From: Rhodobacteraceae bacterium CCMM004
GTDB taxonomy: Bacteria; Pseudomonadota; Alphaproteobacteria; Rhodobacterales; Rhodobacteraceae
Length of the DNA stretch: 64,000 bases
Reading direction: 5' to 3'
Assembly (NCBI GenBank): GCA_004005435.1
Contig: RZWH01000004.1
Span: 131,501 to 195,500, forward strand
Shown here: positions 1 to 7,537 of the stretch, one piece after another
How the letters are laid out: every line of letters begins with the position of its first letter
Numbering within the stretch: the first letter of the stretch is position 1
Program-made: the position numbers and the translations under genes
Notes under the pieces: model-generated
The model's database searches: none
Seen by the model: only the letters and a program-made list of their open reading frames with translations
Told to the model about the DNA's origin: nothing

Positions 1-288
1 AGGCTGATAGACGAGCCCGCCCTCTGCCTTGGTGGCCTCGTAGCACTCGACGCCCTTCTCGGTGTTGTAGGCCGTCTCGCAGGGCAGCACGCGCGTCGCA
101 ACGCCGCCTATTCCGCCGTCGCGCTCGTTCAGCATGGTGAAGTAGTCGGCATAGGCATCTGCCAGCGGGATGCCGTTGGCGGCATACGGCCCCGTCCGAT
201 AGTCGAGCGATGGAAACACGAGGTCGGCCAGCGCCGGCCCGGCCGCCACTGCGGCGCCCAGCGCCAGCATGGTCAGGGTCTTCTTCAT
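1..288 (-). CDS. ABC transporter substrate-binding protein, LivK-like (N-terminal part only)
   Basis: The gene runs off the left edge, so about 96 N-terminal residues are visible. It starts at an ATG with a typical Sec signal peptide (MKKTLTMLALGAAVAAGPALA), then a mature start DLVFPSLDYRTGPYA, as in periplasmic binding proteins of branched-chain amino-acid-type ABC transporters (Peripla_BP_6). The pair of cysteines around residues 67 and 77 (LPCETAYN, VECYEA) fits that family. It lies 82 bp downstream of livM on the same strand and is the last transporter gene visible. Its substrate cannot be told from this part; the acyl-CoA synthetase at the head of the operon suggests a carboxylic or aromatic acid as readily as an amino acid. 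Confidence 0.82.
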   Translation of the reverse strand, partial: MKKTLTMLALGAAVAAGPALADLVFPSLDYRTGPYAANGIPLADAYADYFTMLNERDGGIGGVATRVLPCETAYNTEKGVECYEATKAEGGLVYQP

Positions 289-370
289 CAGGGTTTCTCC
301 TCCCGGTTTCGGCCCGCGTTGATCGGGGCCCTGTCATCGGGCGGGGCTGGCCCCGCCGCCTGTGCCCACC

Positions 371-1447
371 CTAGTGCGGGAACGGCCACAATCTCAATTT
401 CTCCTTGGTCAGCCGCCACAGCTGCGCCAGCCCGTGCGGCTCGACGATCAAAAAGAACACGATCAGTCCGCCGACGATCATGAACTCCAGATGCGCGGCC
501 AGATCCGTGGGCCAACCGAGTCCGCCTACCAGCACGTTCTTCAGCAGGACCGGCAGCAGCACCATGAAGGCCGCACCCGCAAAGCTGCCAAAGATGCTGC
601 CCAGCCCGCCGATGATGATCATGAACAACACGAGGAAGGATTTCTGGATCCCGAACGCCTCGCCCACCTCGACCGCGCCCAGGTAGACGGCAAAGAACAG
701 CGCCCCCGCGATGCCGACGAAGAACGACGAGACGGCGAAGGCGGTCAGCTTGGCCTTGAGCGGGTTCACCCCGATGATCTCGGCCGCGATGTCCATGTCG
801 CGGATCGCCATCCACGACCGCCCCATCGCCCCCCGCGTCAGGTTGCGCGCGATCCAGGCGCAGGCGATCACGAACAGCAGGCAGAACAGGTAGGCGGCCC
901 AGGGCGGCGTCTCTGGCCCGGTGACGGGCACGCTGAACACGGTGCGCTCGGGCGCCGAGATCTGCCCCGAGGCCGAGTAGTTGTAGAACCACGACACCCG
1001 GTTGAAGAGCCAGACGAGGAAGAACTGCGCCGCCAGCGTCGCCACGGCCAGGTAGAACCCCTTGATCCTCAGCGACGGCAGGCCGAACACCACGCCCACC
1101 GCGGCGGTGATGATCCCCGCGGCGATGATGTGGAAGGTGATGTTCACGTCGGGAAAGGCGGTCATCAACTTGTAGCAGCCATAGGCGCCCACCGCCATGA
1201 AACCGCCGGTGCCCAGGCTCACCTGCCCGCAATAGCCCGTCAGGATGTTCAGCCCGATGGCCGCGATGGCGTAGATCAACAGCGGCAGGAACACCGCGTT
1301 GACCCAGTAGTCATTGATGACGAAGGGCACCAGGACCAGCGCCACGGCGACGATCAGGTAATATCCCCAGCGGTCGATCCTGAGGGGAAATGTCTGGCCG
1401 TCGTCCTCGTAGGACGTCTTGAAGTCGCCCGCCTCGCGATAGAACAT
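371..1447 (-). CDS. livM: Branched-chain amino-acid-type ABC transporter permease LivM
   Basis: A 358-residue integral membrane protein with about ten hydrophobic segments. It contains LNILTGYCGQVSLGTGGFMAVGAY, typical of LivM, and the EAA-like coupling loop region (GRSWMAIRDMDIAAEIIGVNPLKAKLTAFAVSSF shows the conserved AIRD and K-x-K-LTAFAVSSF elements). An N-terminal extension of roughly 30 residues precedes the first helix, as in many LivM proteins. It pairs with LivH at the inner membrane and is energised by LivG. The start ATG lies 3 bp after the stop of a small membrane-protein gene, so it is probably co-translated with the chain upstream. Confidence 0.93.
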   Translation of the reverse strand: MFYREAGDFKTSYEDDGQTFPLRIDRWGYYLIVAVALVLVPFVINDYWVNAVFLPLLIYAIAAIGLNILTGYCGQVSLGTGGFMAVGAYGCYKLMTAFPDVNITFHIIAAGIITAAVGVVFGLPSLRIKGFYLAVATLAAQFFLVWLFNRVSWFYNYSASGQISAPERTVFSVPVTGPETPPWAAYLFCLLFVIACAWIARNLTRGAMGRSWMAIRDMDIAAEIIGVNPLKAKLTAFAVSSFFVGIAGALFFAVYLGAVEVGEAFGIQKSFLVLFMIIIGGLGSIFGSFAGAAFMVLLPVLLKNVLVGGLGWPTDLAAHLEFMIVGGLIVFFLIVEPHGLAQLWRLTKEKLRLWPFPH

Positions 1448-1450
1448 TCC

Positions 1451-1708
1451 CTACCTCCGTCTCCGCCGTGCCCGTTGCGGGCGGGCCATGGCCAGAAAGA
1501 TCAACCCCAGCCCCATCAGGGCCACCACAGGCGCCAGCCCCAGCCAGTAGTCGGGGGCGAAGGCCCCAGGCCCCGTCTGGCCACGGGTCGAGGCCACCCA
1601 GGTCTTGATCGCGGGGCCGAAGATCTTCGGTGCGTTCTGGAGCATCACCATCCCGCCCGCCAACCAACAGGCCATCGCGGCAAGGGTGAAGACAAGGCGC
1701 CGCATCAT
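1451..1708 (-). CDS. Small two-helix membrane protein, 85 aa
   Basis: No family recognised. Two hydrophobic segments (about residues 4-22 and 56-76) are separated by a polar loop rich in glycine and threonine; the C terminus ends in a run of arginines (QRARRRRR), predicting a cytoplasmic tail. Its start overlaps the preceding gene by ATGA, and a second ATG follows the first at once. It ends 3 bp before livM. It could be a small subunit or stabiliser of the transporter, but this is inferred from position only. Confidence 0.68.
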   Translation of the reverse strand: MMRRLVFTLAAMACWLAGGMVMLQNAPKIFGPAIKTWVASTRGQTGPGAFAPDYWLGLAPVVALMGLGLIFLAMARPQRARRRRR

Positions 1709-1926
1709 CGCTCACCTCCCAGCCGGCGTGCCGCCGTCGCCGCCATGGCGAGGCACACCAGCGCGGCCAGCCCCGACGACGCCATCGCCCCCCGCGCAGC
1801 GGCGCACCCCGCGCCGGTGGGACAGGCGGACCAGGCCGTGACGAACGCCGTCACCGCCACCCACCCGGCCCCCAGCGCGCCGAGGGAGAAGAGCGCCAGA
1901 GCGGCCCAGGCGATCCCCGCCTTCAT
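1705..1926 (-). CDS. Small two-helix membrane protein, 73 aa
   Basis: No family recognised. Hydrophobic segments cover about residues 5-31 and 49-67, joined by a short loop with two cysteines (SACPTGAGCAAA) that could form a disulfide if the loop is periplasmic. The C terminus is basic (ARRLGGER). It overlaps both neighbours by 4 bp (ATGA): the VOC-fold gene upstream and the 85-residue membrane-protein gene downstream. Gene reality rests on this tight coupling and on its membrane-protein composition. Confidence 0.66.
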   Translation of the reverse strand: MKAGIAWAALALFSLGALGAGWVAVTAFVTAWSACPTGAGCAAARGAMASSGLAALVCLAMAATAARRLGGER

Positions 1927-2300
1927 GCCCCGACCTCGCGCGCATCGCCGGGCCAGTCGTCGCCCTGTGGCCCGACGAGGCAGAAGCGGTGGCCAGACGG
2001 CGCCTCCATCACGATCCAGGTCTTGATCCGCGCCACCTCGGTCGCGCCCAGGGCGACGAGGCGCGCGGCCTCCGCCGCGCGGTCGTCGGTCTCGATATCC
2101 AGGTGCACCCGCGGCGGGTGGTCGACCTTCTGCAACAGGACCCGGGGCTGGCCTTCGTGCCCGTCGAACTGCGCGTATTTGCCGTCGGGGTCCACGACGC
2201 CCTCCCTGCCCAGCACCTCGGACCAGAAACCCACGACCTCGCTCAGGTCGTCCACCTGGCAGTCGATCACCACCACACCCAGCCGCCGCTTATGCGCCAT
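1923..2300 (-). CDS. VOC-family (glyoxalase/bleomycin-resistance fold) protein
   Basis: A 125-residue single-domain protein starting MAHKRRLGVVVIDCQVDDLSEVVGFWSEVLG, the first beta-alpha unit of the VOC fold, then FDGHEGQPRVLLQKVDHPPRVHLDIETDDRAAEAARLVALGA and a C-terminal MEAPSGHRFCLV. The usual metal-site positions look occupied (H of VHLDIE, an E near the end in VMEAPSGHRFCLV). Such proteins are dioxygenases, isomerases or binding proteins, and the reaction cannot be named. It overlaps the following gene by 4 bp and the preceding gene by 11 bp, which places a soluble enzyme inside a chain of small membrane proteins within the liv operon. Confidence 0.85.
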   Translation of the reverse strand: MAHKRRLGVVVIDCQVDDLSEVVGFWSEVLGREGVVDPDGKYAQFDGHEGQPRVLLQKVDHPPRVHLDIETDDRAAEAARLVALGATEVARIKTWIVMEAPSGHRFCLVGPQGDDWPGDAREVGA

Positions 2301-2469
2301 CGCTGCCTCCCATCCGGGCCGCGCCGACGAAACACGCCGCCGCGAGGCCCAAGGCCATCGCTGCCCAGCCCCAGACCGGCGCGCCGAAAGTGCCGAACGG
2401 CGCCGCCACCGCCGCGCAGAGGGCCAGAAGCCCCACCGTGCTGAGCATCCGCGACACCGCCCGCCTCAC
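2290..2469 (-). CDS. Small two-helix membrane protein, 59 aa (GTG start)
   Basis: No family recognised. The frame can start at GTG 2469, overlapping the upstream stop as GTGA, or at an ATG at 2448 that would give 52 residues. I prefer the GTG because every junction in this stretch is a 4-bp or similar overlap and it adds a basic N-terminus (VRRAVSRM). Two hydrophobic stretches cover about residues 9-29 and 32-52. Its 3' end overlaps the VOC gene by 11 bp. Confidence 0.58.
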   Translation of the reverse strand: MRRAVSRMLSTVGLLALCAAVAAPFGTFGAPVWGWAAMALGLAAACFVGAARMGGSDGA

Positions 2470-2666
2470 TCGTCCCGGATCAGGCGCGACCACCGCCGCT
2501 GCCTGAGCCTCTGCACGGCCCACAGCGCCAGTGCGATGCCGCCGACCATCGCCGCCCCCCAGCCCAGCCGCCCGGCCCAGCCCGGCGCGGTGATCGCCAG
2601 CACCCCCGCCGTCGCCCCGCCAGCCAACCCCAGCGTGCCCAGCAGTCCGACCACGCGCGCCTTCAT
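2466..2666 (-). CDS. Small two-helix membrane protein, 66 aa
   Basis: No family recognised. Two hydrophobic segments (about residues 5-27 and 36-52) are followed by a strongly basic tail (QRLRQRRWSRLIRDE), suggesting both termini are cytoplasmic. It is the first of the chain of tiny genes between livH and livM, and a repeat element with two GC-rich hairpins separates it from livH. It overlaps the next gene by GTGA. Confidence 0.62.
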   Translation of the reverse strand: MKARVVGLLGTLGLAGGATAGVLAITAPGWAGRLGWGAAMVGGIALALWAVQRLRQRRWSRLIRDE

Positions 2667-2682
2667 CGCGACCCCATCCCGA

Positions 2683-2742
2683 CTTTCCTTTGCAAATATC
2701 CCGGGGGAGTCGCGCCGCAGGCGCGGCGGGGGCAGCGCCCCC
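2683..2742. repeat. Dispersed composite intergenic element, copy A
   Basis: Read on the plus strand it has a ctttccttt-caaatatc motif at 2683-2700, a hairpin (cgcgcc/ggcgcg, 2711-2725) and a second hairpin (ggggg/ccccc, 2728-2742). The same order of motif and two hairpins recurs at 59345-59409, and a related form in opposite orientation at 61446-61492. It lies between livH and the small-gene chain, where it could act as a partial terminator or mRNA-stability element. Confidence 0.6.
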
Positions 2743-2759
2743 TTCCACCGCCCGGCGCC

Positions 2760-3746
2760 CTAGACCCGTTCAATGATCTTCTCCCCGAACAGGCCCTGGG
2801 GCCGGAACACCAGAAAGATCAGCGCCAGGACATAGGCGAACCAGTTCTCGGTCGCCCCGCCCAGCGCCGGGCCCAGCAGGAACTCGAACAGCTTTTCCCC
2901 CACGCCGATGATCAGCCCGCCGACGATGGCGCCGGGGATCGAGGTAAAGCCGCCCAGCATCAGCACCGGCAGCGCCTTGAGCGCGATCAGCGACAGCGAG
3001 AACTGCACGCCCGACTTGGCCCCCCACATGATCCCCGCGACCAGAGCGACGAACCCGGCGATGGACCACACCAGCACCCAGATGAAGTTGAGCGAGATGC
3101 CCACCGACAGCGCCGCTTGATGGTCGTCGGCCACCGCGCGCAGGGCGCGCCCGTGCTTGGTGTATTGCGAGAACGCCACCAGCACCGTCACCAGGACGGC
3201 CGCGATCAGCGTCGCCGCGATGTCGAGGTTGTCGATGAAGAAACCGTAGCCGAACAACTCGAACGTGGTCTCGTCCACCCAGATGTTGATGCCTTCGGGC
3301 AGGCCCACGTCCAGCGTCTTGATGTCCGATCCCCACATCATGTCGCCCAGCCCTTCCAGGAAATAGGCCAGGCCGATGGTCGCCATGAACAGGATGATCG
3401 GCTCCTGATTGACCAGGTGGCGCAGCACGATCCAGTTCACCGCCCAGGCAAAGGCGATCATCACCACCATGGTCAGCAGGATCGCCAGGAGCGCCGGCAC
3501 CTCCCAGCCGAAGCCGTGGATGTTGGTGCCGAAGACCACGTTGATCAGGTGCTCGAACGGCACCTGCCCCTCCATGATCCCGACGAGCGTCAGCGCGGCA
3601 AAGAGTGCCATGACCCCCTGGGCATAGTTGAAGATGCCGGAAGCCTTGAAGATCAGGACGAACCCCAGCGCCACCAGCGCATAGAGCACGCCCGCCATCA
3701 GCCCGTTCAGCGTGACCTCGATGGCGAATAGCAGTTGGTCGGGCAT
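2760..3746 (-). CDS. livH: Branched-chain amino-acid-type ABC transporter permease LivH
   Basis: A 328-residue polytopic protein. The N-terminal LNGLMAGVLYALVALGFVLIFKASGIFNYAQGVMALF is typical of LivH, with the conserved G-hydrophobic-F..SG.FN.AQG pattern. The C-terminal half has RALRAVADDHQAALSVGISLNFIWVLVWSIAGFVA (EAA-like loop contacting the ATPase) and GGFTSIPGAIVGGLIIGVGE, then ends FRPQGLFGEKIIERV. An insertion of roughly 40 residues around 80-160 lengthens it compared with the usual 290-300 residues. Its start overlaps the stop of the secreted-protein gene by one base (TGATG), so the two are translationally coupled. Confidence 0.94.
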   Translation of the reverse strand: MPDQLLFAIEVTLNGLMAGVLYALVALGFVLIFKASGIFNYAQGVMALFAALTLVGIMEGQVPFEHLINVVFGTNIHGFGWEVPALLAILLTMVVMIAFAWAVNWIVLRHLVNQEPIILFMATIGLAYFLEGLGDMMWGSDIKTLDVGLPEGINIWVDETTFELFGYGFFIDNLDIAATLIAAVLVTVLVAFSQYTKHGRALRAVADDHQAALSVGISLNFIWVLVWSIAGFVALVAGIMWGAKSGVQFSLSLIALKALPVLMLGGFTSIPGAIVGGLIIGVGEKLFEFLLGPALGGATENWFAYVLALIFLVFRPQGLFGEKIIERV

Positions 3747-4303
3747 CAGCTTGCGCTCCTCGAACAGTCGGGGTCGCGGGGGGCCGCCTCGCGCGCGGGC
3801 AGGTAGACGCGGAACAGCGCCGGTCCCGTCTCCTTCAACGAGAACTCCACCTGATAGAGCCGCCCGTCATAGGCGCAGCCCACATAAGGTCCGGCCGCGT
3901 CGCCTGCGAACAGCGTCACCGGCATCAGCCGCCCCTCGGCCCGCGCGCGGTGCACCCACAGGGCGTGACCCCCAGCGATGGCCGCGGTTGCGGGCGCACC
4001 GCCGTCGTCCAGCCGGCAGTCCGCATGGGACGGCGTATCGCCCAGCACCGCGGGCACGGCCCCGGTCAGCCGCGCCCCCACCGGATCGCCCGCGCCGACC
4101 GACAGCACCACCGCCGCGCCCTCGGGTCCGCGCAACCGCACCCGGTTCGCCGGGCAGGGCAGCGCGCCGCAGTCTGCCGTCCAGCCGCCGAACACCGCCA
4201 GCCGCCCGGTCTCGACATAGGCCACGCAGGCGTCCACCGCCGCCCGCCACCCCGCCGCCGCGGGCGTCGCCAGCAGGCAGAGCACCAGCGCGACCCTAAT
4301 CAT
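3746..4303 (-). CDS. Secreted cysteine-containing protein of unknown function, 185 aa
   Basis: No family recognised. A Sec signal peptide is clear (MIRVALVLCLLATPAAAGW), followed by a 165-residue mature domain with about six cysteines (DACVAY, ADCGALPC, ADCRLDD, VGCAYDG, PDCSRS) that would allow disulfides in the periplasm. It sits between livG and livH, overlapping livG's end by 8 bp and livH's start by 1 bp. Such a position inside a transporter operon suggests an accessory periplasmic factor, but nothing in the sequence shows a substrate or enzyme activity. Confidence 0.8.
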   Translation of the reverse strand: MIRVALVLCLLATPAAAGWRAAVDACVAYVETGRLAVFGGWTADCGALPCPANRVRLRGPEGAAVVLSVGAGDPVGARLTGAVPAVLGDTPSHADCRLDDGGAPATAAIAGGHALWVHRARAEGRLMPVTLFAGDAAGPYVGCAYDGRLYQVEFSLKETGPALFRVYLPAREAAPRDPDCSRSAS

Positions 4304-5117
4304 GGGCCACCCCCAGATAGGCGTCGATCACCTCCTGGTTGCCGCGCACCTCGTCCGGCGTCCCGTCGCCGATCTTGCGGCCATAGTCCATCACCACCAC
4401 CCGGTCGGAGAGGTCCATGACCACGCCCATGTCGTGCTCGATCAGGGCGATGGTGGTGCCGAACTCGTCGTTCACGTCGAGGATGAAGCGGCTCATGTCC
4501 TCCTTCTCCTCCACGTTCATCCCCGCCATCGGCTCGTCCAGCAGCAACAGCTTGGGCTCGGCCGCCAGAGCCCGCGCCAGTTCCACCCGCTTCTTCAGCC
4601 CATAGGGCAGCCGCGCCACCGGCGTCTTGCGGATGTGCTGGATCTCCAGGAAATCGATGATGCGCTCGACCTTGGCGCGGTTCTCGACCTCCTCCTTCTG
4701 CGCCCGGCCCCACCAGATCGCCTGGGACAGCAGGGAACTATCCATATGCGTCAGCCGCCCGGTCATGACGTTGTCCAGCACGCTCATCCCCCCGAACAGC
4801 GCGATGTTCTGGAACGTGCGCGCGATGCCCTGGCGGGCCACCTGATAGGGCTTCATCGGCGGGCGCTTCTCGCCCCGAAACCACACCTCGCCCTCCTGCG
4901 GCACGTAGAAGCCCGAGATCACGTTCAGCATCGAGGACTTGCCAGCCCCGTTCGGCCCGATGATCGCTCGGATCTCGCCCTCGCGGATGTCAAAGGAGAT
5001 GTCCTTGATCGCCTCCACCCCGCCGAAGCGCAGGGTGATCCCCCGCATGTCCATCAGCACATCGCCGATGGTGCGGCCGTCGGCGGTGACGATCGGATCG
5101 GCTGCGTCCTTCACCAC
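4296..5117 (-). CDS. livG: Branched-chain amino-acid-type ABC transporter ATP-binding protein LivG
   Basis: A 273-residue ATPase with Walker A GPNGAGKSS (about residue 54), Q-loop in the FQNIALF region, a divergent signature motif PYGLKKRVELARAL where most LivG proteins have LSYGQQR, Walker B LLLLDEPMAGMN and switch histidine in LIEHDMGVV. The start is a GTG at 5117 (a second GTG follows at once); there is no in-frame ATG before the conserved MRGITLRFGGVEAI. The partner LivF is not visible and may lie off the left edge. It energises LivH/LivM. Confidence 0.93.
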   Translation of the reverse strand: MVKDAADPIVTADGRTIGDVLMDMRGITLRFGGVEAIKDISFDIREGEIRAIIGPNGAGKSSMLNVISGFYVPQEGEVWFRGEKRPPMKPYQVARQGIARTFQNIALFGGMSVLDNVMTGRLTHMDSSLLSQAIWWGRAQKEEVENRAKVERIIDFLEIQHIRKTPVARLPYGLKKRVELARALAAEPKLLLLDEPMAGMNVEEKEDMSRFILDVNDEFGTTIALIEHDMGVVMDLSDRVVVMDYGRKIGDGTPDEVRGNQEVIDAYLGVAHD

Positions 5118-5123
5118 CCCGCC

Positions 5124-5145
5124 CCTTCATCTTGGCCCAAATACC
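5124..5145 (-). repeat. Short dispersed motif, copy B (GTATTTG..CCAAGATGAAG)
   Basis: On the minus strand this reads GTATTTGGGCCAAGATGAAG, which differs by one base from the motif at 61472-61492. It lies between the acyl-CoA synthetase gene and livG and contains an ATG that is not in the livG frame. Confidence 0.6.
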
Positions 5146-5196
5146 CACATCCCCGCCGTCCACCGGTCCCGCCGCCCGCAGCGGCGCGCGATCCAC

Positions 5197-5249
5197 GGGA
5201 CGGCGGGCGGGGCGATGTGCGCAGCACGAGCGTCGTCCCGCCGGTCATT
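5197..5249 (+). repeat. 53-bp intergenic repeat, copy 1
   Basis: Matches 11715-11767 at 49 of 53 positions. It contains a conserved outer inverted repeat (CGGCGG/CCGCCG) and an inner gtgc-gca-gcac hairpin, so a folded RNA or cruciform is possible. Its right edge covers the stop codon of the acyl-CoA synthetase gene. No other copy was noticed in the window. Confidence 0.75.
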
Positions 5250-7197
5250 CCGCCGCCATCCTCTGACTGTCGCCGACCACCTCGGCCTCCTGGATCTTCA
5301 GCGTTGCGCGGATCTTGCCCTTGCGGCCGTCCTCGTAGGTCACTTCCGTCTCGGTCGCGATCTCGTCCTGGCCGGAGTAGAGCGCGGCGATGATATCGGC
5401 GTATTTCTCTTCGATGATCCGGCGGCGGACCTTGCGGGTGCGGGTCAACTCGCCGTCGTCGGCGTCCAGCTCCTTGTGCAGCACGACGAAGCGGTGGACC
5501 TGGCAGCCCGACAGCATCTCGTCCTCGGCCACCGAGCGGTTCACCTGCGCCACATGCCCGCGGATCGTCTCCAGAACGCGGGGATGCTGCGACAGCTCCT
5601 GATAGGATCCGTAGGCGATGTTGTTGCGCTCGGCCCAGTTGCCCACCGCCGTCAGGTCGATGTTGACGAAGGCGCAGCACATCTCGCGGTCCGCGCCGAA
5701 CACCACCGCCTCCAGGATGTTGGGAAAAAACTTGAGCTTGTTCTCGACGTATTTCGGCGCGAACAGCCGTCCGTCGGCCATCTTGCCCACGTCTTTGGCC
5801 CGATCGATGATCCGCAGGTGGCCGCTGTCCTTTTCGATGAATCCCGCGTCACCGGTCGCCACCCAGCCCTCGGCGTCCTTGGTCGATGCCGTCGAGTCGG
5901 GGTTCTTGTAGTATTCCACGAACGTTCCCGGCGAGCGGTAGAAGACCTCGCCGCTGTCGTCGATGCGGATCTCCACCCCCGGCGAGGGCACGCCGACGGT
6001 GTCGGAGCGCACCTCGTGGTCGGGCTGCTGGGTGATGAAGACGCTGGCCTCGGTCTGGCCGTAGAGCTGTTTGAGGTTGATCCCAAGACCGCGGTAGAAG
6101 TCGAAGATCTCGGGCCCGATGGCCTCGCCCGCGGTATAGCCCACGCGCACCCGGCTGAGCCCCAGCGTGTTCTTCAGGGGGCCATAGACCAGCGCCTCGC
6201 CCATGCGGTACTTCAGCGTCTCCCAGCCGCCCACCGGACGGCCGTCGAGGATGTCCGGCCCCACCTTGCGGGCGTGCGCCATGAAGTGGTCGAAGAGCGC
6301 CTTCTTGATCCGCCCCGCGTCCTCCATTCGGATCATGGTGTGGGTGAGCTGCGTCTCGAACACCCGCGGCGGCGCGAAATAGTAGGTCGGTCCGATCTCG
6401 CGCAGATCGGTCATCATCGTGTCCTCGCTCTCGGGACAGTTGACGCAAAAGCCGGTCCAGTAGGCCTGCCCGACCGAAAAGATGAAGTCGCCGACCCAGG
6501 CCATGGGCAGATAGGCCAGGATCTCGTCGCCCGGGCGCAGATGGTCGAATTCACTGGAGTTCTTGGACGTCTCGATGATGTTGCGGTTGGACAGGACCAC
6601 GCCCTTGGGTCGCCCCGTCGTGCCGGAGGTGTAGAGCATGACGCAGGTGTCGTCGTAGCCCAGTCCGTCGCGGCGGCGCTGCAACTCGTCGCCGAAGCGT
6701 TCGCGCCAGGACCGCCCGGCGTTCTGCACATCCGTATAGGCGGTCAGCGCCGCGTGGTCGTATTTCCGCAGGCCGCGGGCGTCGAGATAGATGGTGTGTT
6801 CCAGCCCCGGCAGGCGGTCCAGCACGTCCTGGATCTTGTCCACCTGCTCCTGATCTCCCGCGATGGCAAAGCGGGCGCCGCAGTGGTCGAGGGCATAGGC
6901 GATCTCTTCGGCCGCGGCGTCGTGATAGAGAGGCACGGGCACGCCCCCGGCCATCTGCACCGCCACCAGGCCCCAGTACATCGCCGGCCGGTTGCGGCCG
7001 AGCAGCGCCACGTAGTCGCCTGGCGCGATGCCCAGGTCGAGAAGACCCAGCGCCAGCGCCTCGATCTCTTCGGCGGCCTCGGTCCAGGTCCAGCTCTGCC
7101 AGATCCCGAACTCTTTCTCGCGATAGGCGGGCTTGCCGCCGAACTGCGCGACGTTCCGCGCCAACAGCGCGGGGATGGAGACAAGCGCCTCTGTCAC
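5245..7197 (-). CDS. AMP-forming long-chain-type acyl-CoA synthetase
   Basis: A protein of about 650 residues of the ANL adenylating superfamily. It shows the P-loop YTSGTTGRPKG (about residue 190), a second core motif QLYGQTEASVF, the aspartate motif GWVATGDAGFI and a C-terminal IIDRAKDVGKMADGRLFAPKYVENKLKFFPNILEAVVFG; the long C-terminal domain resembles FadD15/ACSBG-type enzymes. It would activate a carboxylic acid to its CoA thioester using ATP. I chose GTG 7197 because a GGAGGA sits 7 bases upstream; the TTG at 7203 is too close to it. It is first in the operon before livG, so the transported compound may be its substrate. Confidence 0.9.
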   Translation of the reverse strand: MTEALVSIPALLARNVAQFGGKPAYREKEFGIWQSWTWTEAAEEIEALALGLLDLGIAPGDYVALLGRNRPAMYWGLVAVQMAGGVPVPLYHDAAAEEIAYALDHCGARFAIAGDQEQVDKIQDVLDRLPGLEHTIYLDARGLRKYDHAALTAYTDVQNAGRSWRERFGDELQRRRDGLGYDDTCVMLYTSGTTGRPKGVVLSNRNIIETSKNSSEFDHLRPGDEILAYLPMAWVGDFIFSVGQAYWTGFCVNCPESEDTMMTDLREIGPTYYFAPPRVFETQLTHTMIRMEDAGRIKKALFDHFMAHARKVGPDILDGRPVGGWETLKYRMGEALVYGPLKNTLGLSRVRVGYTAGEAIGPEIFDFYRGLGINLKQLYGQTEASVFITQQPDHEVRSDTVGVPSPGVEIRIDDSGEVFYRSPGTFVEYYKNPDSTASTKDAEGWVATGDAGFIEKDSGHLRIIDRAKDVGKMADGRLFAPKYVENKLKFFPNILEAVVFGADREMCCAFVNIDLTAVGNWAERNNIAYGSYQELSQHPRVLETIRGHVAQVNRSVAEDEMLSGCQVHRFVVLHKELDADDGELTRTRKVRRRIIEEKYADIIAALYSGQDEIATETEVTYEDGRKGKIRATLKIQEAEVVGDSQRMAAE

Positions 7198-7372
7198 GAT
7201 CAAATCCTCCCGGGGCCGGTTGTCCGGCTCTTTCCGCGGCGGGCGCGGATGTTCTCTACCGTGCCGAATTTGTCGGGCACGTCAATTCACCACCGCGACA
7301 TTTTCTTGCGTGACGTCGCCGCAGGACACAGCGGTCTGTCCCGCCGGGCCGATGCGGGTTAGGATCGGGCCC

Positions 7373-7537
7373 ATGGACGCGCTCGGCCTTGCCTACTACG
7401 CCGCGGTCTGCGGGCTGTTGGGACTGGGGGCGCCGTGGCTCGGCGCCCGACTGGCGCGCCTGGTCGTCGGCGCGCTGGTGGGCGTGGTGGCGGCGGGCGC
7501 GCTGCCGCTTTTGCGCGGAGCGTTCGGTGGCTACTGA
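7373..7537 (+). CDS. Small membrane protein, 54 aa
   Basis: No family recognised. An ATG preceded by AGGA at 8 bases opens a very hydrophobic peptide ([19 protein letters not shown]...) with two helices, about residues 4-20 and 28-50. It is divergent from the acyl-CoA synthetase operon and its last 7 bp overlap the end of the convergent M20 gene. It could be a real gene or a chance frame in GC-rich DNA. Confidence 0.45.
   Translation: MDALGLAYYAAVCGLLGLGAPWLGARLARLVVGALVGVVAAGALPLLRGAFGGY

Noticed and set aside
362-2026. Long plus-strand open frame of over 500 codons opposite livM and the small genes
   Set aside because: Composition is Arg/His/Gln-rich with no domain, and it is antisense to livM, which has clear family motifs. 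Such frames are expected opposite GC-rich genes.
5110-5130. ATG at 5130 as the livG start
   Set aside because: It is in a different frame from livG and belongs to a dispersed repeat; livG must start at a GTG.
4939-7362. Plus-strand open frame of about 800 codons opposite the acyl-CoA synthetase
   Set aside because: No recognisable motif; the minus strand carries an intact ANL enzyme with all core motifs.
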